A stretch of 64,000 nt of DNA from Symbiobacterium thermophilum. GTDB lineage: Bacteria; Bacillota; Sulfobacillia; DYFQ01. Position numbers and translations under genes: made by a program. Below the pieces are notes generated by a model. That model searched no databases. It was not told where the DNA came from and saw only the letters and a list, made by a program, of their open reading frames with translations. Location of the stretch: contig DYFQ01000001.1 of the NCBI GenBank assembly GCA_020725105.1, forward strand, positions 88,069 through 152,068, read 5' to 3'. Below are positions 48,518 to 63,718 of this stretch, in pieces (position 1 is the first letter of the stretch; every line of letters starts with the position of its first letter).

Positions 48518-49108
48518 CTACTCCAGGCCGTCAACCAGCACGGCGACGACGGTACCCGGGCCGTGGACGCCCAGGGTGAGTTGAAGCTCGATGTCGGCCG
48601 TCCGGCTGGGGCCGGTTACCAGGGCGACCGTCGACGGAGGGACCGAGCCGCCCAACCGGGCGAGGGCGGCGGACAGGTCGGGGACCAGGCGGGCCGTGGG
48701 CACGACGGCGGCGTGGACCGGCGGCAGGAGGTCCACCGTCCGGCCCGCGCCGGCGGCCGGCACCAGCACCAGGGTGCCGGTGTCGGCGATGGCCAGGCGG
48801 GGGACGGTCACCCCTACCCTGGCGCGGGTAGCCGCCTGGCGCAACCGGTTGGGCGGCTGGCCCGGCTCCCAGAAGCTTGTCTCCACCCCGGCCGCCGCCA
48901 GGGCCTCGGCGGCGCCGGCGGCCTCCAGCACCGGGTCGCGGACCAGGAGGACCGGTCCCCCGCCGGCGGTCTTGACCACTTCTACCAGGATCTGCCCGCC
49001 GGCCACGGCGTCGGGGGCGCGCCGGACGCCGCCGGCCGCGGCTTCCAGGGCGGTGGTGAACCGCCGCACCAGTCCTTCACGGTCGAGCGAGGTCCCGGGC
49101 CCGTTCAC
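48518..49108 (-). CDS. lutC: LUD-domain protein LutC/YkgG
   Basis: LAIADTGTLVLVPAAGAGRTVDLLPPVHAAVV; downstream of LutA/LutB. Confidence 0.88.
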   Translation of the reverse strand: MNGPGTSLDREGLVRRFTTALEAAAGGVRRAPDAVAGGQILVEVVKTAGGGPVLLVRDPVLEAAGAAEALAAAGVETSFWEPGQPPNRLRQAATRARVGVTVPRLAIADTGTLVLVPAAGAGRTVDLLPPVHAAVVPTARLVPDLSAALARLGGSVPPSTVALVTGPSRTADIELQLTLGVHGPGTVVAVLVDGLE

Positions 49109-50562
49109 CGGGTACCCCCTCCCGCGTCCGCGTCGCCGCTTCCGGCGGCGGAATCCAGGCGCCCCGACGCCCAGAGCTGCTGGAACGACCGGTCGGCCAG
49201 GGCCGGGAAGTCCCGGTCCCGGAGCCAGGCGGCGAGCGGCGCCGGACCGCGGACCAGGTGGCCGTCACGGACCAGGGGGCGCTGGGCCAGGGCGGCCAGG
49301 CTCACGGCCAGCCGGTACGCGGCGGGCCGCGCCGCCACAAAAGCCCAGAGCCGGAAGGCGAGCCGCTCGCCGGCCCCCGCCAGCCCCCGCCGGACCCGCG
49401 CCGAACGCAGCCGCAGCAACAGGTCGTGGAGGGGGATCTTGACGGGGCAGACCTCGGTGCAGGCGGCGCAGAGGCTGGAGGCCAGGGGCAGGTCGTCCCA
49501 GGTCTCCATGCCGGCCAGGAGCGGCGTCAGCACGGCGCCGATGGGCCCGCTGTAGACCCAGCCGTAGGCGTGGCCGCCCACCTGCCGGTAGACGGGGCAA
49601 ACGTTGAGGCATGAACCACACCTGATACAGTGCAGCACTTCCTCGTATTCGGTCCCCAGGAGGGCCGACCGGCCGTTGTCCACGATGACCAGGTGGAATT
49701 CCTCGGGTCCGTCGGCCTCCCCGGCCCGGCGGGGTCCGGTGATGAACGACACGTAGCTGGTCATCTTTTGCCCCGTGGCGCTGCGGGGCAGGAGCGTCAG
49801 GAGCACCGCCAGGTCGTTCCAGGTGGGGACCACCCGCTCCAGGCCCATGAGCGCCACGTGCACCCGGGGCAGCGAGGTCACCAGCCGCCCGTTACCCTCG
49901 TTGGTCACCAGCACGATGGTGCCCGACTCGGCCACCGCGAAGTTGACCCCCGAAAGGCCCACGTCGGCCCGGAGGAACTCTTCCCGCAGCCTCGCCCTGG
50001 CCCACGCCGTCAGCGCCGCCGCGTCGGGCTCGGCCCCGCCGTCGGAGGCCAGGCCGAACAGATCAGCCACCTGCCGGCGGCTCTTGTGAATGGCCGGCGC
50101 CACCAGGTGGGAGGGAGGCTCCCCCGCAAGCTGGATGATGAACTCGCCAAGATCGGTCTCGACCACCCGCACCCCCTCGGCCCCGAGGGCATGGTTCAGA
50201 CCGACCTCTTCCGAGACCATCGACTTGGACTTCACCACCAGCCGGGCGCCCCGTTCCCGGCAAACACCCGCGACGTAGCCGCAGGCCTCGGCCGCGGTGG
50301 CGGCCCGCACCACGTGCCCGCCCGCCGCCCGTACCCGCTCCTCGAGCCGGTCGATCAGGTCGGGCAGGCGGGCGAGGGTCGCCGCCCGGATGGCCCGGGC
50401 GCGGTCCCTCAAGCCCTCGGGATCGTCCAGGGCGTCCAGGGCGGCGCGGCGGGCGGTCCGGAAGCGGTCGGTGGCCGCCGCGACGGCCCGGCGGGTGAGG
50501 GGATCCGCCAGGGCCCGCCCGGCCCGGTCCAGAAAGCCCGGTCTAGCCCGCAACCCGGACAC
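49105..50562 (-). CDS. lutB: Lactate utilisation iron-sulfur protein LutB
   Basis: AESGTIVLVTNEGNGRLVTSLPRVHVALMGLERVVP; CIRCGSCLNVCPVYR; CAACTEVCPVKIP. Confidence 0.95.
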   Translation of the reverse strand: MSGLRARPGFLDRAGRALADPLTRRAVAAATDRFRTARRAALDALDDPEGLRDRARAIRAATLARLPDLIDRLEERVRAAGGHVVRAATAAEACGYVAGVCRERGARLVVKSKSMVSEEVGLNHALGAEGVRVVETDLGEFIIQLAGEPPSHLVAPAIHKSRRQVADLFGLASDGGAEPDAAALTAWARARLREEFLRADVGLSGVNFAVAESGTIVLVTNEGNGRLVTSLPRVHVALMGLERVVPTWNDLAVLLTLLPRSATGQKMTSYVSFITGPRRAGEADGPEEFHLVIVDNGRSALLGTEYEEVLHCIRCGSCLNVCPVYRQVGGHAYGWVYSGPIGAVLTPLLAGMETWDDLPLASSLCAACTEVCPVKIPLHDLLLRLRSARVRRGLAGAGERLAFRLWAFVAARPAAYRLAVSLAALAQRPLVRDGHLVRGPAPLAAWLRDRDFPALADRSFQQLWASGRLDSAAGSGDADAGGGTR

Positions 50563-51292
50563 CCCGCGGGCGCGTGCCCTCGTCCAGCACCTGGGCCAGG
50601 TGCATGACCCGGACCCGGCTGCCCAGCCGCCGGAGCCGCCCGCCCAGGTTCATCAGGCAGCCCAGGTCGGCGCCGACCAGGAAATCGGCGCCGGAGGCCA
50701 TGATCTCGGCGGCCTTCTCGCCGGCCATGGCCCCGGAGACGGGCGCCAGCTTGACCGAGAAGGCGCCGCCAAAGCCGCAGCAGTCGGTGGCGTGGGGCAG
50801 TTCCACCAGTTCCAGGCCGCGGACGCGGCGCAACAGGACCAGGGGCTCGTCCACCGCGCCCAGCAGGCGAGTCATGTGGCAGGAGCGGTGGTAGACGGCC
50901 CGGGCCGGAAACCGCGCTCCCAGGTCTTCCAGGCCGAGGGTGCGCACGAGAAAGCAGGAGAACTCCTGAACCGCGCCGGCCAGTTCCCGGGCGGCGGGTC
51001 CCCACCGCCGGTCCCCGTCCAGCAACCCGGGGAGGTAGTGGGTGAGCATGGCGGCGCAGGATCCCGACGGCGTCACCACCCGCTCGGAGCCTGCGAGGGC
51101 CCGGACCAGGGAGCGGGCCACCGACCTGGCTTCCCGGTGAAAGCCGCTGTTAAAGGCGGGCTGGCCGCAACAGGTCTGGCCGGAGGGGCAGCTGACCCGC
51201 ACCCCGTGGCGGCGCAGAACCCGCACCGCGCTGGCGGCGACCTCAGGGTAGAAGAGGTCGGCCAGGCAGGTGACGAACAGGGAAACCGTCAA
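50543..51292 (-). CDS. lutA: Lactate utilisation protein LutA (CCG-domain Fe-S oxidoreductase)
   Basis: GQTCCGQPAFNSGF; HATDCCGFGGAFSVK. Confidence 0.94.
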   Translation of the reverse strand: MTVSLFVTCLADLFYPEVAASAVRVLRRHGVRVSCPSGQTCCGQPAFNSGFHREARSVARSLVRALAGSERVVTPSGSCAAMLTHYLPGLLDGDRRWGPAARELAGAVQEFSCFLVRTLGLEDLGARFPARAVYHRSCHMTRLLGAVDEPLVLLRRVRGLELVELPHATDCCGFGGAFSVKLAPVSGAMAGEKAAEIMASGADFLVGADLGCLMNLGGRLRRLGSRVRVMHLAQVLDEGTRPRGVRVAG

Positions 51293-51295
51293 GCA

Positions 51296-51805
51296 TCACG
51301 CCTCTTCCGGTTGCAGCCAGCGCTTGAGCAACGGCACCAGGCGCTCGGCGGCGGCCTCCAAAAACCGCTGGTCCTGTTCGCTGAAGGCGGCCGGGCGGTC
51401 GGAGTCGACGTCGATCTCCCCGTACACCCCTTCGTCGTCCTTGATGGGCACGACGATCTCGGAACGGGTGGTGGGAAAGCACGCCAGGTATCTGGGGTCG
51501 GCGTTCACGTCGGGCACGTTGACCGTCTCCCCGGTCCTGGCCGCCAGGCCGCAGATCCCCTGGCCGATGGGAATGCGCACGTGCTCCGTGGCCCGGGGGC
51601 CCGTCCAGCCGCGGAGCACCAGTTCCTCGCCTTCCAGCCCGTACACCCCGACCCAGTCGTAGTGGGGAAAGCCGCGGTGCAGGAGGTCGGTGATGAGGGA
51701 CAGGGTGCGCTCCAGGGAAATGCCCCGCTTGGCCAGGCGGTCAATCTGGGCCAGGAGCATGGTCTCGTCGTACTTGGTGGGCGCCTTTTCGGCTTTTTCC
51801 TGCAT
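51296..51805 (-). CDS. GAF-domain protein, possible free methionine-(R)-sulfoxide reductase
   Basis: IPIGQGICGLAARTGETVNVPDVNADPRYLACFPTTRSEIVVPI resembles fRMsr with two cysteines kept. Confidence 0.75.
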   Translation of the reverse strand: MQEKAEKAPTKYDETMLLAQIDRLAKRGISLERTLSLITDLLHRGFPHYDWVGVYGLEGEELVLRGWTGPRATEHVRIPIGQGICGLAARTGETVNVPDVNADPRYLACFPTTRSEIVVPIKDDEGVYGEIDVDSDRPAAFSEQDQRFLEAAAERLVPLLKRWLQPEEA

Positions 51806-51831
51806 CCCGGCGATCCCCCTCCGGAGGTGGC

Positions 51832-52251
51832 CTACTCGCCGACCTTGACCGGGTCGATCCGGGCCCGCTGGAGCCGGCCCGAGAAATCGACATAGATGGA
51901 CTTCCCCTCGCAGACCACGTCCAGCGCCGCCCAGGCCGCCTCACGGCGGCCGTTGCCCGTGCCTTTGGTACCGCCGAAGGGCAACTGGATCTCGGCGCCG
52001 ATGGTGCCGTGGTTGACGTAGAGGATGCCCATGTCCAGGTCGCGCATGGCCTGGAATGCCTTGCGCACGTCGCTTGTGTAGATGGAACTGGCGGGCAGGA
52101 CCTTGCCCCGCTGGGCCTCCCAGGCCGCCTCCACGGCCCGCTCCACGTCGGCCCCGGAGGCCTGGCTCACGACGGCCAGCACCTCACCGGTGGCCGGATT
52201 TACGTCCTCGAACAGCCGGCCCTCGCTGCCGTCCACCCACCGGCCGTCCAC
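51832..52251 (-). pseudogene. Aldehyde dehydrogenase with in-frame loss of the catalytic core
   Basis: N-term MDGRWVDGSEGRLFEDVNPATGEVLAVVSQASGADVERAVEAA joined directly to C-term SIYTSDVRKAFQAMRDLDMGILYVNHGTIGAEIQLPFGGTKGTGNGRREAAW. Confidence 0.88.
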
Positions 52252-52468
52252 GGCCCGAACCTCCTCGGAATGAATGGTGTCTTCGGCCAGGCGCGCGGGC
52301 GGCCCTGCCGGCGTGCCTCCCCGGCTCGCTCCCCATTTTAGACCGGCCGCGGATGGGGTTCAAGCAGCAGGATCGGCGTCCCGGACCGCCCGGTGGCGGG
52401 GGACCCCGATCCTGCCGGACTGGGTGGCCTCTTGTTCTGTTGCGGGTCGGGGTTGCGACTGCCTGGCG

Positions 52469-52633
52469 TCAGCCGTCGCCAGGCTTGTCGGGAGGCCGGA
52501 GCGGGCCGGGGGCCGGGGCGATGGTATGCTCGGGCCCGACCTCCGCCCCGCAGGCGGGACATTCCCACACCCGGTCCTCCGTCTCCGCAGAGTAGACCTT
52601 CTGGCCACAATCGGGACACCTACGCCAGGGCAT
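52469..52633 (-). CDS. Small zinc-ribbon protein (54 aa), below the ORF-track cutoff
   Basis: MPWRRCPDCGQKVYSAETEDRVWECPACGAEVGPEHTIAPAPGPLRPPDKPGDG, two CPxC pairs. Confidence 0.65.
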   Translation of the reverse strand: MPWRRCPDCGQKVYSAETEDRVWECPACGAEVGPEHTIAPAPGPLRPPDKPGDG

Positions 52634-52805
52634 CCCTATCACCCGCACTCTCGGAGGTGGTGCCGGGTCCCGCTCCGCTCAACCCTGCCTTCTCGGCGGG
52701 GTGAGAATATTCCTGTATGGCTGAGAATGGTCCCCTGGAAAGCAAGCGAGTCGTTGGAATAAAATCCCCGCGAGTCCGCTGGTTACGGGCCTCAATCCTG
52801 CATCA

Positions 52806-52833
52806 TTGAATTTCAAGCAGATCTGGCTAAATT
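52806..52833 (+). promoter_or_regulatory. Candidate sigma-A-like promoter in an AT-rich island
   Basis: TTGAAT-16 nt-TAAATT. Confidence 0.35.
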
Positions 52834-52885
52834 GTAGTAACGAGAGGTAAATTTCCCTGGATTAGTGCCGATAACCTCAGTGACG

Positions 52886-52967
52886 GGTCTCACGACGAGA
52901 CCTGGCCCCCGAGGATCCGGAAGAAATCGCCTGACCGCGCGCCCGCGCGAAAGGACTCGCCAGGTCT
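52886..52967 (+). promoter_or_regulatory. Leader with mutually exclusive stems
   Basis: GGTCTC:GAGACC hairpin competes with AGACCTGGC:GCCAGGTCT. Confidence 0.45.
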
Positions 52968-52998
52968 GCGTGGTAGGTAATGAAGGGAGGGCGCGCCG

Positions 52999-53088
52999 GT
53001 GCTCGCACGCATGGTTCGGACGCTTCTCTTCCTGCTGCTCCTGGCAATGGCTGCGGCTTCGAACCTGACCTATCCAGCGCTTCCGTAA
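52999..53088 (+). CDS. Candidate 29-aa hydrophobic/secreted small peptide
   Basis: GTG start after GAAGGGAGG; VLARMVRTLLFLLLLAMAAASNLTYPALP-stop. Confidence 0.4.
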   Translation: MLARMVRTLLFLLLLAMAAASNLTYPALP

Positions 53089-53133
53089 GTAGTAGTGGGA
53101 AGACCGGGCGCCGGGGAAAGGGCCTGGTGCCCC

Positions 53134-56100
53134 ATGTCAGGATTGCCGCTGAAACGGCTCTACATCGGAATGGTGGGCGTGGCCGGGCTCATTGCCTTCA
53201 TCGCATGGGCGCCGGCCATCGCCTTTTGGGATCTGCCGAGGCTGGCCCTGATTGGCCCCCTGGTTACCCTGGCCGAGGTCTGGCGAGTGGCACTTCCCTC
53301 GGGAGAAGGCATCTCCGCAGGCGCCGTGCTCATCCTGATGGCCCTCTTCACCTGGGGCCCCGGGGCGGCCATCGCCGTGCTGGCGGCGGGGCTGCTCGGT
53401 TCGACCCTGATCCGGCGGGTCCCGGTCACCTGGTGGGTGTTCAACGCCGGGCAGCTTGCCGTGGCCACGGGCGTGGCCGGCGCGGTGGCCCTGGCGGTGG
53501 GTCGCGTCCCGCCGGGCAGGGACCCGGCCGGCCTGGTCGGAGCGGCCCTGGCGGTCGCCAGCTATTTCGCGGTCAGCCTCTCTCTGGTCACGGGCCTCAT
53601 GTACCTCGACGCCGGGTTGCCCTACGGCCGGACCTGGTTACGCTCCGCCGCGCGGTTGGCGCCCCAGGCTGCCGTGTGGGGCGCCCTCGGCGTGGTGCTG
53701 GCCTGGTCCCACCCCTGGGGCTGGGGCCAGGTGGCGCTGGCCGCGGGCCTGGTCGGCCTGGAATACCTGCTCCTGCGCTACCACGGCCGGCTGCTGGCCG
53801 ACCGGGCCGTCAGCCAGTTGCTGAAGCAGGTGGCCCGCGTGGACCCCCAGTGGCGGGCCCAGGCCGAACGCGCCGCCCGGCTGGCCACGACGGTTGGCCG
53901 GTCGCTGGGCCTGGGCCCGGGCGACCTGCTGGCCCTGCGCTACGCTACCCTGCTCCACGACATCGGCCTGTGGGGCCGGGGATCCTCGCTCCTGGAGAAG
54001 CGGCTCCCCCTCGGCCCCGAAGAGCACGAGGTCGTCAGGCGCCACCCGGTGGCGGGAGCGGAGATCGTGGGCCAGTTCCAGGCGCTGGTGGAGGTGGCCA
54101 GGCTCATCCGCCACCACGGCGAGTGGTTCAACGGGCTCGGCTACCCCGACGGGCTCAAGGGCGAGGAGATCCCCCCCGGCTCCCGGATCATCGCCGTGGT
54201 GACCGCTTACGACGCCATGACCGCCGGGCGGCCGTACCGGTCGCCCATGGCTCCCAGCCACGCGCTGGCCGAGATCCAGCGGTTGAGAGGCGTCCAGTTC
54301 TGCCCCCGGGTGGTGGACGCCCTGGCCGCCACCCTGGCCGAGCAGCAACTCCGGACGGGCGAGCCGCTGATCGTGCCGCCGGCCGCGGTGGGCCCCACGG
54401 CGGCCGGCGGCCAGCCCGACCGGCCGGCGTCCGACCTGAACCGGCTGGCGGAGGAACTGTCCGGCCTGCTCAAACGCTCTCCCCTCCGGGTTCCGGACTG
54501 GCTGGCGAGCCCCTTGCCCTGGACCGCCCGGGGCTGGGCTCGCGCTTGCGGCGCGGCGCACCTGGACACCCTTTCGGCCGCCGGCAGGGTGCTCAACGCC
54601 TCCCTCGGCCTCGACCGGCTGCTCGAAAGCTTCTGCCGGCTGGTGGGCGAGGTGTTCAGGGCTCAGTGCCTCATCTACCTGGTGGACGAGACCGGGACCA
54701 GGCTGGTGTGCCGGGCGGCGTCCGGGCTACGGCAGCCGCCCGCCGGCCTGGCCACCCTGTCGGTGATGGAGGACCTGGCCGGACGGGCCCTGCTGGAGCA
54801 GCGGGTTCAGTTCAGCTACCGGGTGGCCGCCGACCCGCGCGTCGCCACCGCCGAACGGCTGGCCCGCGCCGGGGTCTTTTCCGTGCTCTACGTGCCGCTG
54901 AACGGCATGGGCCACGCCTCGGGCGTGCTGGCCGTCGCCTCGGACCGGCCCCGCCGGTTCAGCGCCCAGGAGGTGGCGCTCCTGCGCGTCCTGGCCGGCC
55001 ACGCCGGCCTGGCCATCGACCACGCCGGGCTTCACGAGGAGACTTCCCGCCGGCTGGCCGAGGTGTCCTCGATCAAGGGCTTCGTGGATCAGGTGGTGAC
55101 CCACGTCCCCGTGGGGATGGTGGTCGTCGACGCCGCCGGGGTGATCCGCCTGACCAACCGCGCCTTCGTGGACCTCCTCCGGTCTGGCTCCCTCGCCTCC
55201 GGGGGGTCGGTCGTCGGCTGCCGGCTGGAGGAACAGCCGTGGGCCCAGGCGCCACCCTTTGACCTGATCGCCCGGTCGGTAGCCAGCGGTCTGCCGTACC
55301 AGGCCGAAACCCGGGTCGGGCGGGGGGCGCCGCTGGTCGTCCGGCTCCAGACGGTGGTCCTGCCGGGCCTCTGGGGGGACGCCCCCGGCGTCATCGCCGT
55401 GGCCCACGACCTGACCGAAGCCCGGCGCCTGGAGGAACAGGCGCGGCAGTCGGAGAAGCTGGCCGCCCTGGGTGAACTGGCCGCCCGGGCCGCCCACGAG
55501 ATCAGAAACCCCCTGGCCGCCATCCGCGGCTTCACCCAGTTGCTCCAGGCCAGGTTGCCCACGGGGGACAACGCGCGCTACCTGGGCATCATCGTGCGGG
55601 AGATCGACCGCATCGACCAGTTGCTCCGGGAACTGCTGGGCCTGGCCCGGCCGCCGGGTTCCCTCTTCCAGCAGCTGGACCTGACGACGGTGGTCGAGGA
55701 GTCCTGCCTGCTGGTGGCCGCCGAGGCCGGGCGTTGCGGGGTCCGGCTGGAGCGGAACTACGCCCTTCCCTCCCCGTGGGTGAGGGGGAGCCCGGAGCAG
55801 TTGAAACAGGTGGTGCTGAACCTGCTCACCAACGCCGTCCAGGCCATGCCGGGCGGCGGTACCGTGCGGGTGGAGGTGGAGCCGGGCCCCGGGACCGGAT
55901 GGGTGAGCATCCGGGTGAGGGACGAGGGGACGGGTATCGCCCCGCAGGACCGGGCCCGGCTGTTCGAGCCGTTCTTCTCGACCAAGCCCGGGGGCACCGG
56001 ACTCGGCCTGGCCGTGTCCCAGGGCATCGTCCGCGGCCACGGGGGCTGGATCGAGGTGGAGAGCGAGCCGGGCAGGGGGAGCAGCTTCACGGTGGTCCTG

Positions 56101-56184
56101 CCGGCCGGCCAGCCTGCCGCGGGCGCCGGGCCGCTGCGCCCCGCGGGTGACGCCGCCCTGCCCCGGCCGGGCCACGGACGGTAA
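53134..56184 (+). CDS. Membrane sensor histidine kinase with HD-GYP, GAF, PAS, HisKA and HATPase_c domains
   Basis: N-terminal TM block; LLHDIGLWGRG...RHHGEWFNGLGYPDGLKGEEIP; GAF; PAS; AARAAHEIRNPLAAIRGFTQLL; HATPase GTGLGLAVSQGIVRGHGG. Confidence 0.9.
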   Translation: MSGLPLKRLYIGMVGVAGLIAFIAWAPAIAFWDLPRLALIGPLVTLAEVWRVALPSGEGISAGAVLILMALFTWGPGAAIAVLAAGLLGSTLIRRVPVTWWVFNAGQLAVATGVAGAVALAVGRVPPGRDPAGLVGAALAVASYFAVSLSLVTGLMYLDAGLPYGRTWLRSAARLAPQAAVWGALGVVLAWSHPWGWGQVALAAGLVGLEYLLLRYHGRLLADRAVSQLLKQVARVDPQWRAQAERAARLATTVGRSLGLGPGDLLALRYATLLHDIGLWGRGSSLLEKRLPLGPEEHEVVRRHPVAGAEIVGQFQALVEVARLIRHHGEWFNGLGYPDGLKGEEIPPGSRIIAVVTAYDAMTAGRPYRSPMAPSHALAEIQRLRGVQFCPRVVDALAATLAEQQLRTGEPLIVPPAAVGPTAAGGQPDRPASDLNRLAEELSGLLKRSPLRVPDWLASPLPWTARGWARACGAAHLDTLSAAGRVLNASLGLDRLLESFCRLVGEVFRAQCLIYLVDETGTRLVCRAASGLRQPPAGLATLSVMEDLAGRALLEQRVQFSYRVAADPRVATAERLARAGVFSVLYVPLNGMGHASGVLAVASDRPRRFSAQEVALLRVLAGHAGLAIDHAGLHEETSRRLAEVSSIKGFVDQVVTHVPVGMVVVDAAGVIRLTNRAFVDLLRSGSLASGGSVVGCRLEEQPWAQAPPFDLIARSVASGLPYQAETRVGRGAPLVVRLQTVVLPGLWGDAPGVIAVAHDLTEARRLEEQARQSEKLAALGELAARAAHEIRNPLAAIRGFTQLLQARLPTGDNARYLGIIVREIDRIDQLLRELLGLARPPGSLFQQLDLTTVVEESCLLVAAEAGRCGVRLERNYALPSPWVRGSPEQLKQVVLNLLTNAVQAMPGGGTVRVEVEPGPGTGWVSIRVRDEGTGIAPQDRARLFEPFFSTKPGGTGLGLAVSQGIVRGHGGWIEVESEPGRGSSFTVVLPAGQPAAGAGPLRPAGDAALPRPGHGR

Positions 56185-56228
56185 AATGGCTCTGGGTGCC
56201 ACATCGGGAGGAACGGGGATGGACCGCG

Positions 56229-58476
56229 ATGGCGGACGGTGAGGTGACCACGCCTGCCAGGGGCTGGCGGCAGGCGGTGGCCGGGGCGACCCGGCGGCTG
56301 CTGGACGACCTGAACCCGAGCCAGCGGGAGGCGGTCACCCATCCCGGCGGCCCCCTGCTGGTCGTGGCGGGACCCGGTTCGGGCAAGACCCGGACCCTGA
56401 CCCACCGGCTGGCCTACCTGATTCTCAACGGCGTCCACCCCCGCCGGCTCCTGGCGGTGACCTTCACCAACAAGGCGGCCGGCGAGATGCGGCAGCGGGT
56501 GGAGGCGCTGGTCGGACCGGTGGCCCGGGACATGTGGCTCAGCACCTTCCATTCGGCCTGCGTCCGCCTGTTGCGCCGGGACGTCGAGCGCCTGGGCTAC
56601 CGCTCGAACTTCGTCATCCTTGACGAGGACGACCGCCTGGTGGTGGTGCGCGAGGCCCTGTGCCGCCTGGGGATCGACGAGGACCGCCTGCACCCGGTGG
56701 TTGCCCGCGCCGCCATCAGCCGGGCCAAGGACGAGTTGCTGGGCCCGGAGGAGGTGGCCGCCGCGGCCCGCGGCGAGTTCGAGACCCGGCTGGCCGAGGT
56801 CTACCGGGTCTACCAGGCCCGGCTCCGCGAGTCGGACGCCCTGGACTTCGACGACCTGATCCGCCTGGCGGTGCTGCTCCTGCGGGAGTATCCCGCTGTC
56901 CTGGAGTACTCCCGGGACCGGTTCCAGCACGTCCTGGTCGACGAGTACCAGGACACCAACCACGCCCAGTACGTGCTGGTCCGGTTGCTCGCCGGAGGGC
57001 ACCGGAACCTGACCGTCGTGGGCGACCCCGACCAGTCCATCTACGGCTTCCGGGGCGCCACCATCAGGAACATCGTCGAGTTCGAGAAGGATTTTCCCGC
57101 CGCCCGGGTCATCCGCCTGGAGACCAATTACCGGTCCACCCAGCCGATCCTCGACGTGGCGCAGCACCTGGTCCGGCACAACCGCAACCGCAAGGAAAAG
57201 GAGCTTCACGCCGTCGCCGGCGCCGGGGCGAGCCCCCGGTACTACCAGGCCTGGGACGAGCGGGACGAGGCCCGCTTCGTGGCCCGGACCGCGCTGGCCC
57301 TCTACGGCGACGGCGTTCCCCTGCGGGAGATGGCCGTGCTCTACCGGACCCACGCCCAGTCGCGGGTGGTGGAGGAGGCCTTCCTGGAGGCCAACGTCCC
57401 CTACGCCATCGTTGGCGGGCTCAAGTTCTACCAGCGCAAGGAGGTCAAGGACGTCCTGGCCTACCTCCGGCTGGTGGCCAACCCGGCCGACCGGCTCAGC
57501 CTGAGAAGGGTGATCAACGTGCCGCGGCGGGGCGTGGGCGAGGGCAGCCTGGCGCGGATCGAGGCCTTCCTGGACCAGACCGGCCTCGACGCGGCCAGCG
57601 GGCTCAGGCTCGCCCACCAGATCCCCGGGCTCACCCGGAAAGCCGCCGGGGCCCTGGCGGAACTGGGCGAACTCCTGGCGTCCCTGCACCTGGCGGCCGG
57701 GGAACGTTCCCTCACGGACCTGGCCGAAACCGTCATGAAGGATACCGGCTACCTGCGGGGACTGGAGGCGCAGCGAACGGTGGGGGCCCAGGCGCGCGTA
57801 GAGAACCTGGGGGAGTTTCTGTCCCTGGCCGCCGAGTTCGACCGGCGGTGGCGGTCGGAGGAGCGGCCTGCCGGGGACGGGAGCCGGCCGTCCGCCCTGG
57901 CCGAATTCCTGGCCGAGGTGGCGCTGGTGTCCGATGCCGACACCTACCAGGACGAGCTGGACGCCATTGTCCTGATGACCCTGCACAGCGCCAAGGGCCT
58001 CGAGTTCACCGCCGTGTTCCTGGTCGGCCTGGAGGAAGGCCTCTTCCCTCACAGCCGGTCGATGGACGATCCCGGCGAACTGGAGGAGGAGCGACGCCTG
58101 GCGTACGTGGGGATCACCCGCGCCAAACGGTTCCTTTACCTGACCCACGCCCGCCGGCGGACCATCTTTGGCGCCAGCCGGGCCACCGAAGCGTCGCGCT
58201 TTCTGAACGAAATACCCCCGTCCCTGCTGGAGGAGATTGCCCCGGCCTCGCCGCCGGGATGGAACGCGGCCGGGCGGGAGCTGCCGGGGCTCGCCGGGAC
58301 CGCCGGCGGCCAGGAGCCGCGGGCGCGCTCCGCCACCCACCGTTACGCGGCCGGTGACCGCGTGCTCCACAGGTACTGGGGCGCCGGAAAGGTCCGGGCC
58401 GTCCGGGACCTGGGCGACGACACCGAGTTGACCATCGAGTTTCCCGGTTACGGCACCAGGACCGTGCTGGTGAGCT

Positions 58477-58499
<23 letters not shown>
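56229..58499 (+). CDS. pcrA: ATP-dependent DNA helicase PcrA/UvrD
   Basis: LNPSQREAVTHPGGPLLVVAGPGSGKTRTLTHRLAYLI; DEYQDTNHAQY; GDPDQSIYGFRGA. Confidence 0.95.
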
Positions 58500-63705
<5,206 letters not shown>

Positions 63706-63718
63706 GAGGGGTGGCGCG

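Noticed and set aside
52860-52990. c-di-GMP riboswitch upstream of the HD-GYP kinase
   Set aside because: Attractive by context, but the GEMM conserved core sequences are not present; only competing stems are visible.
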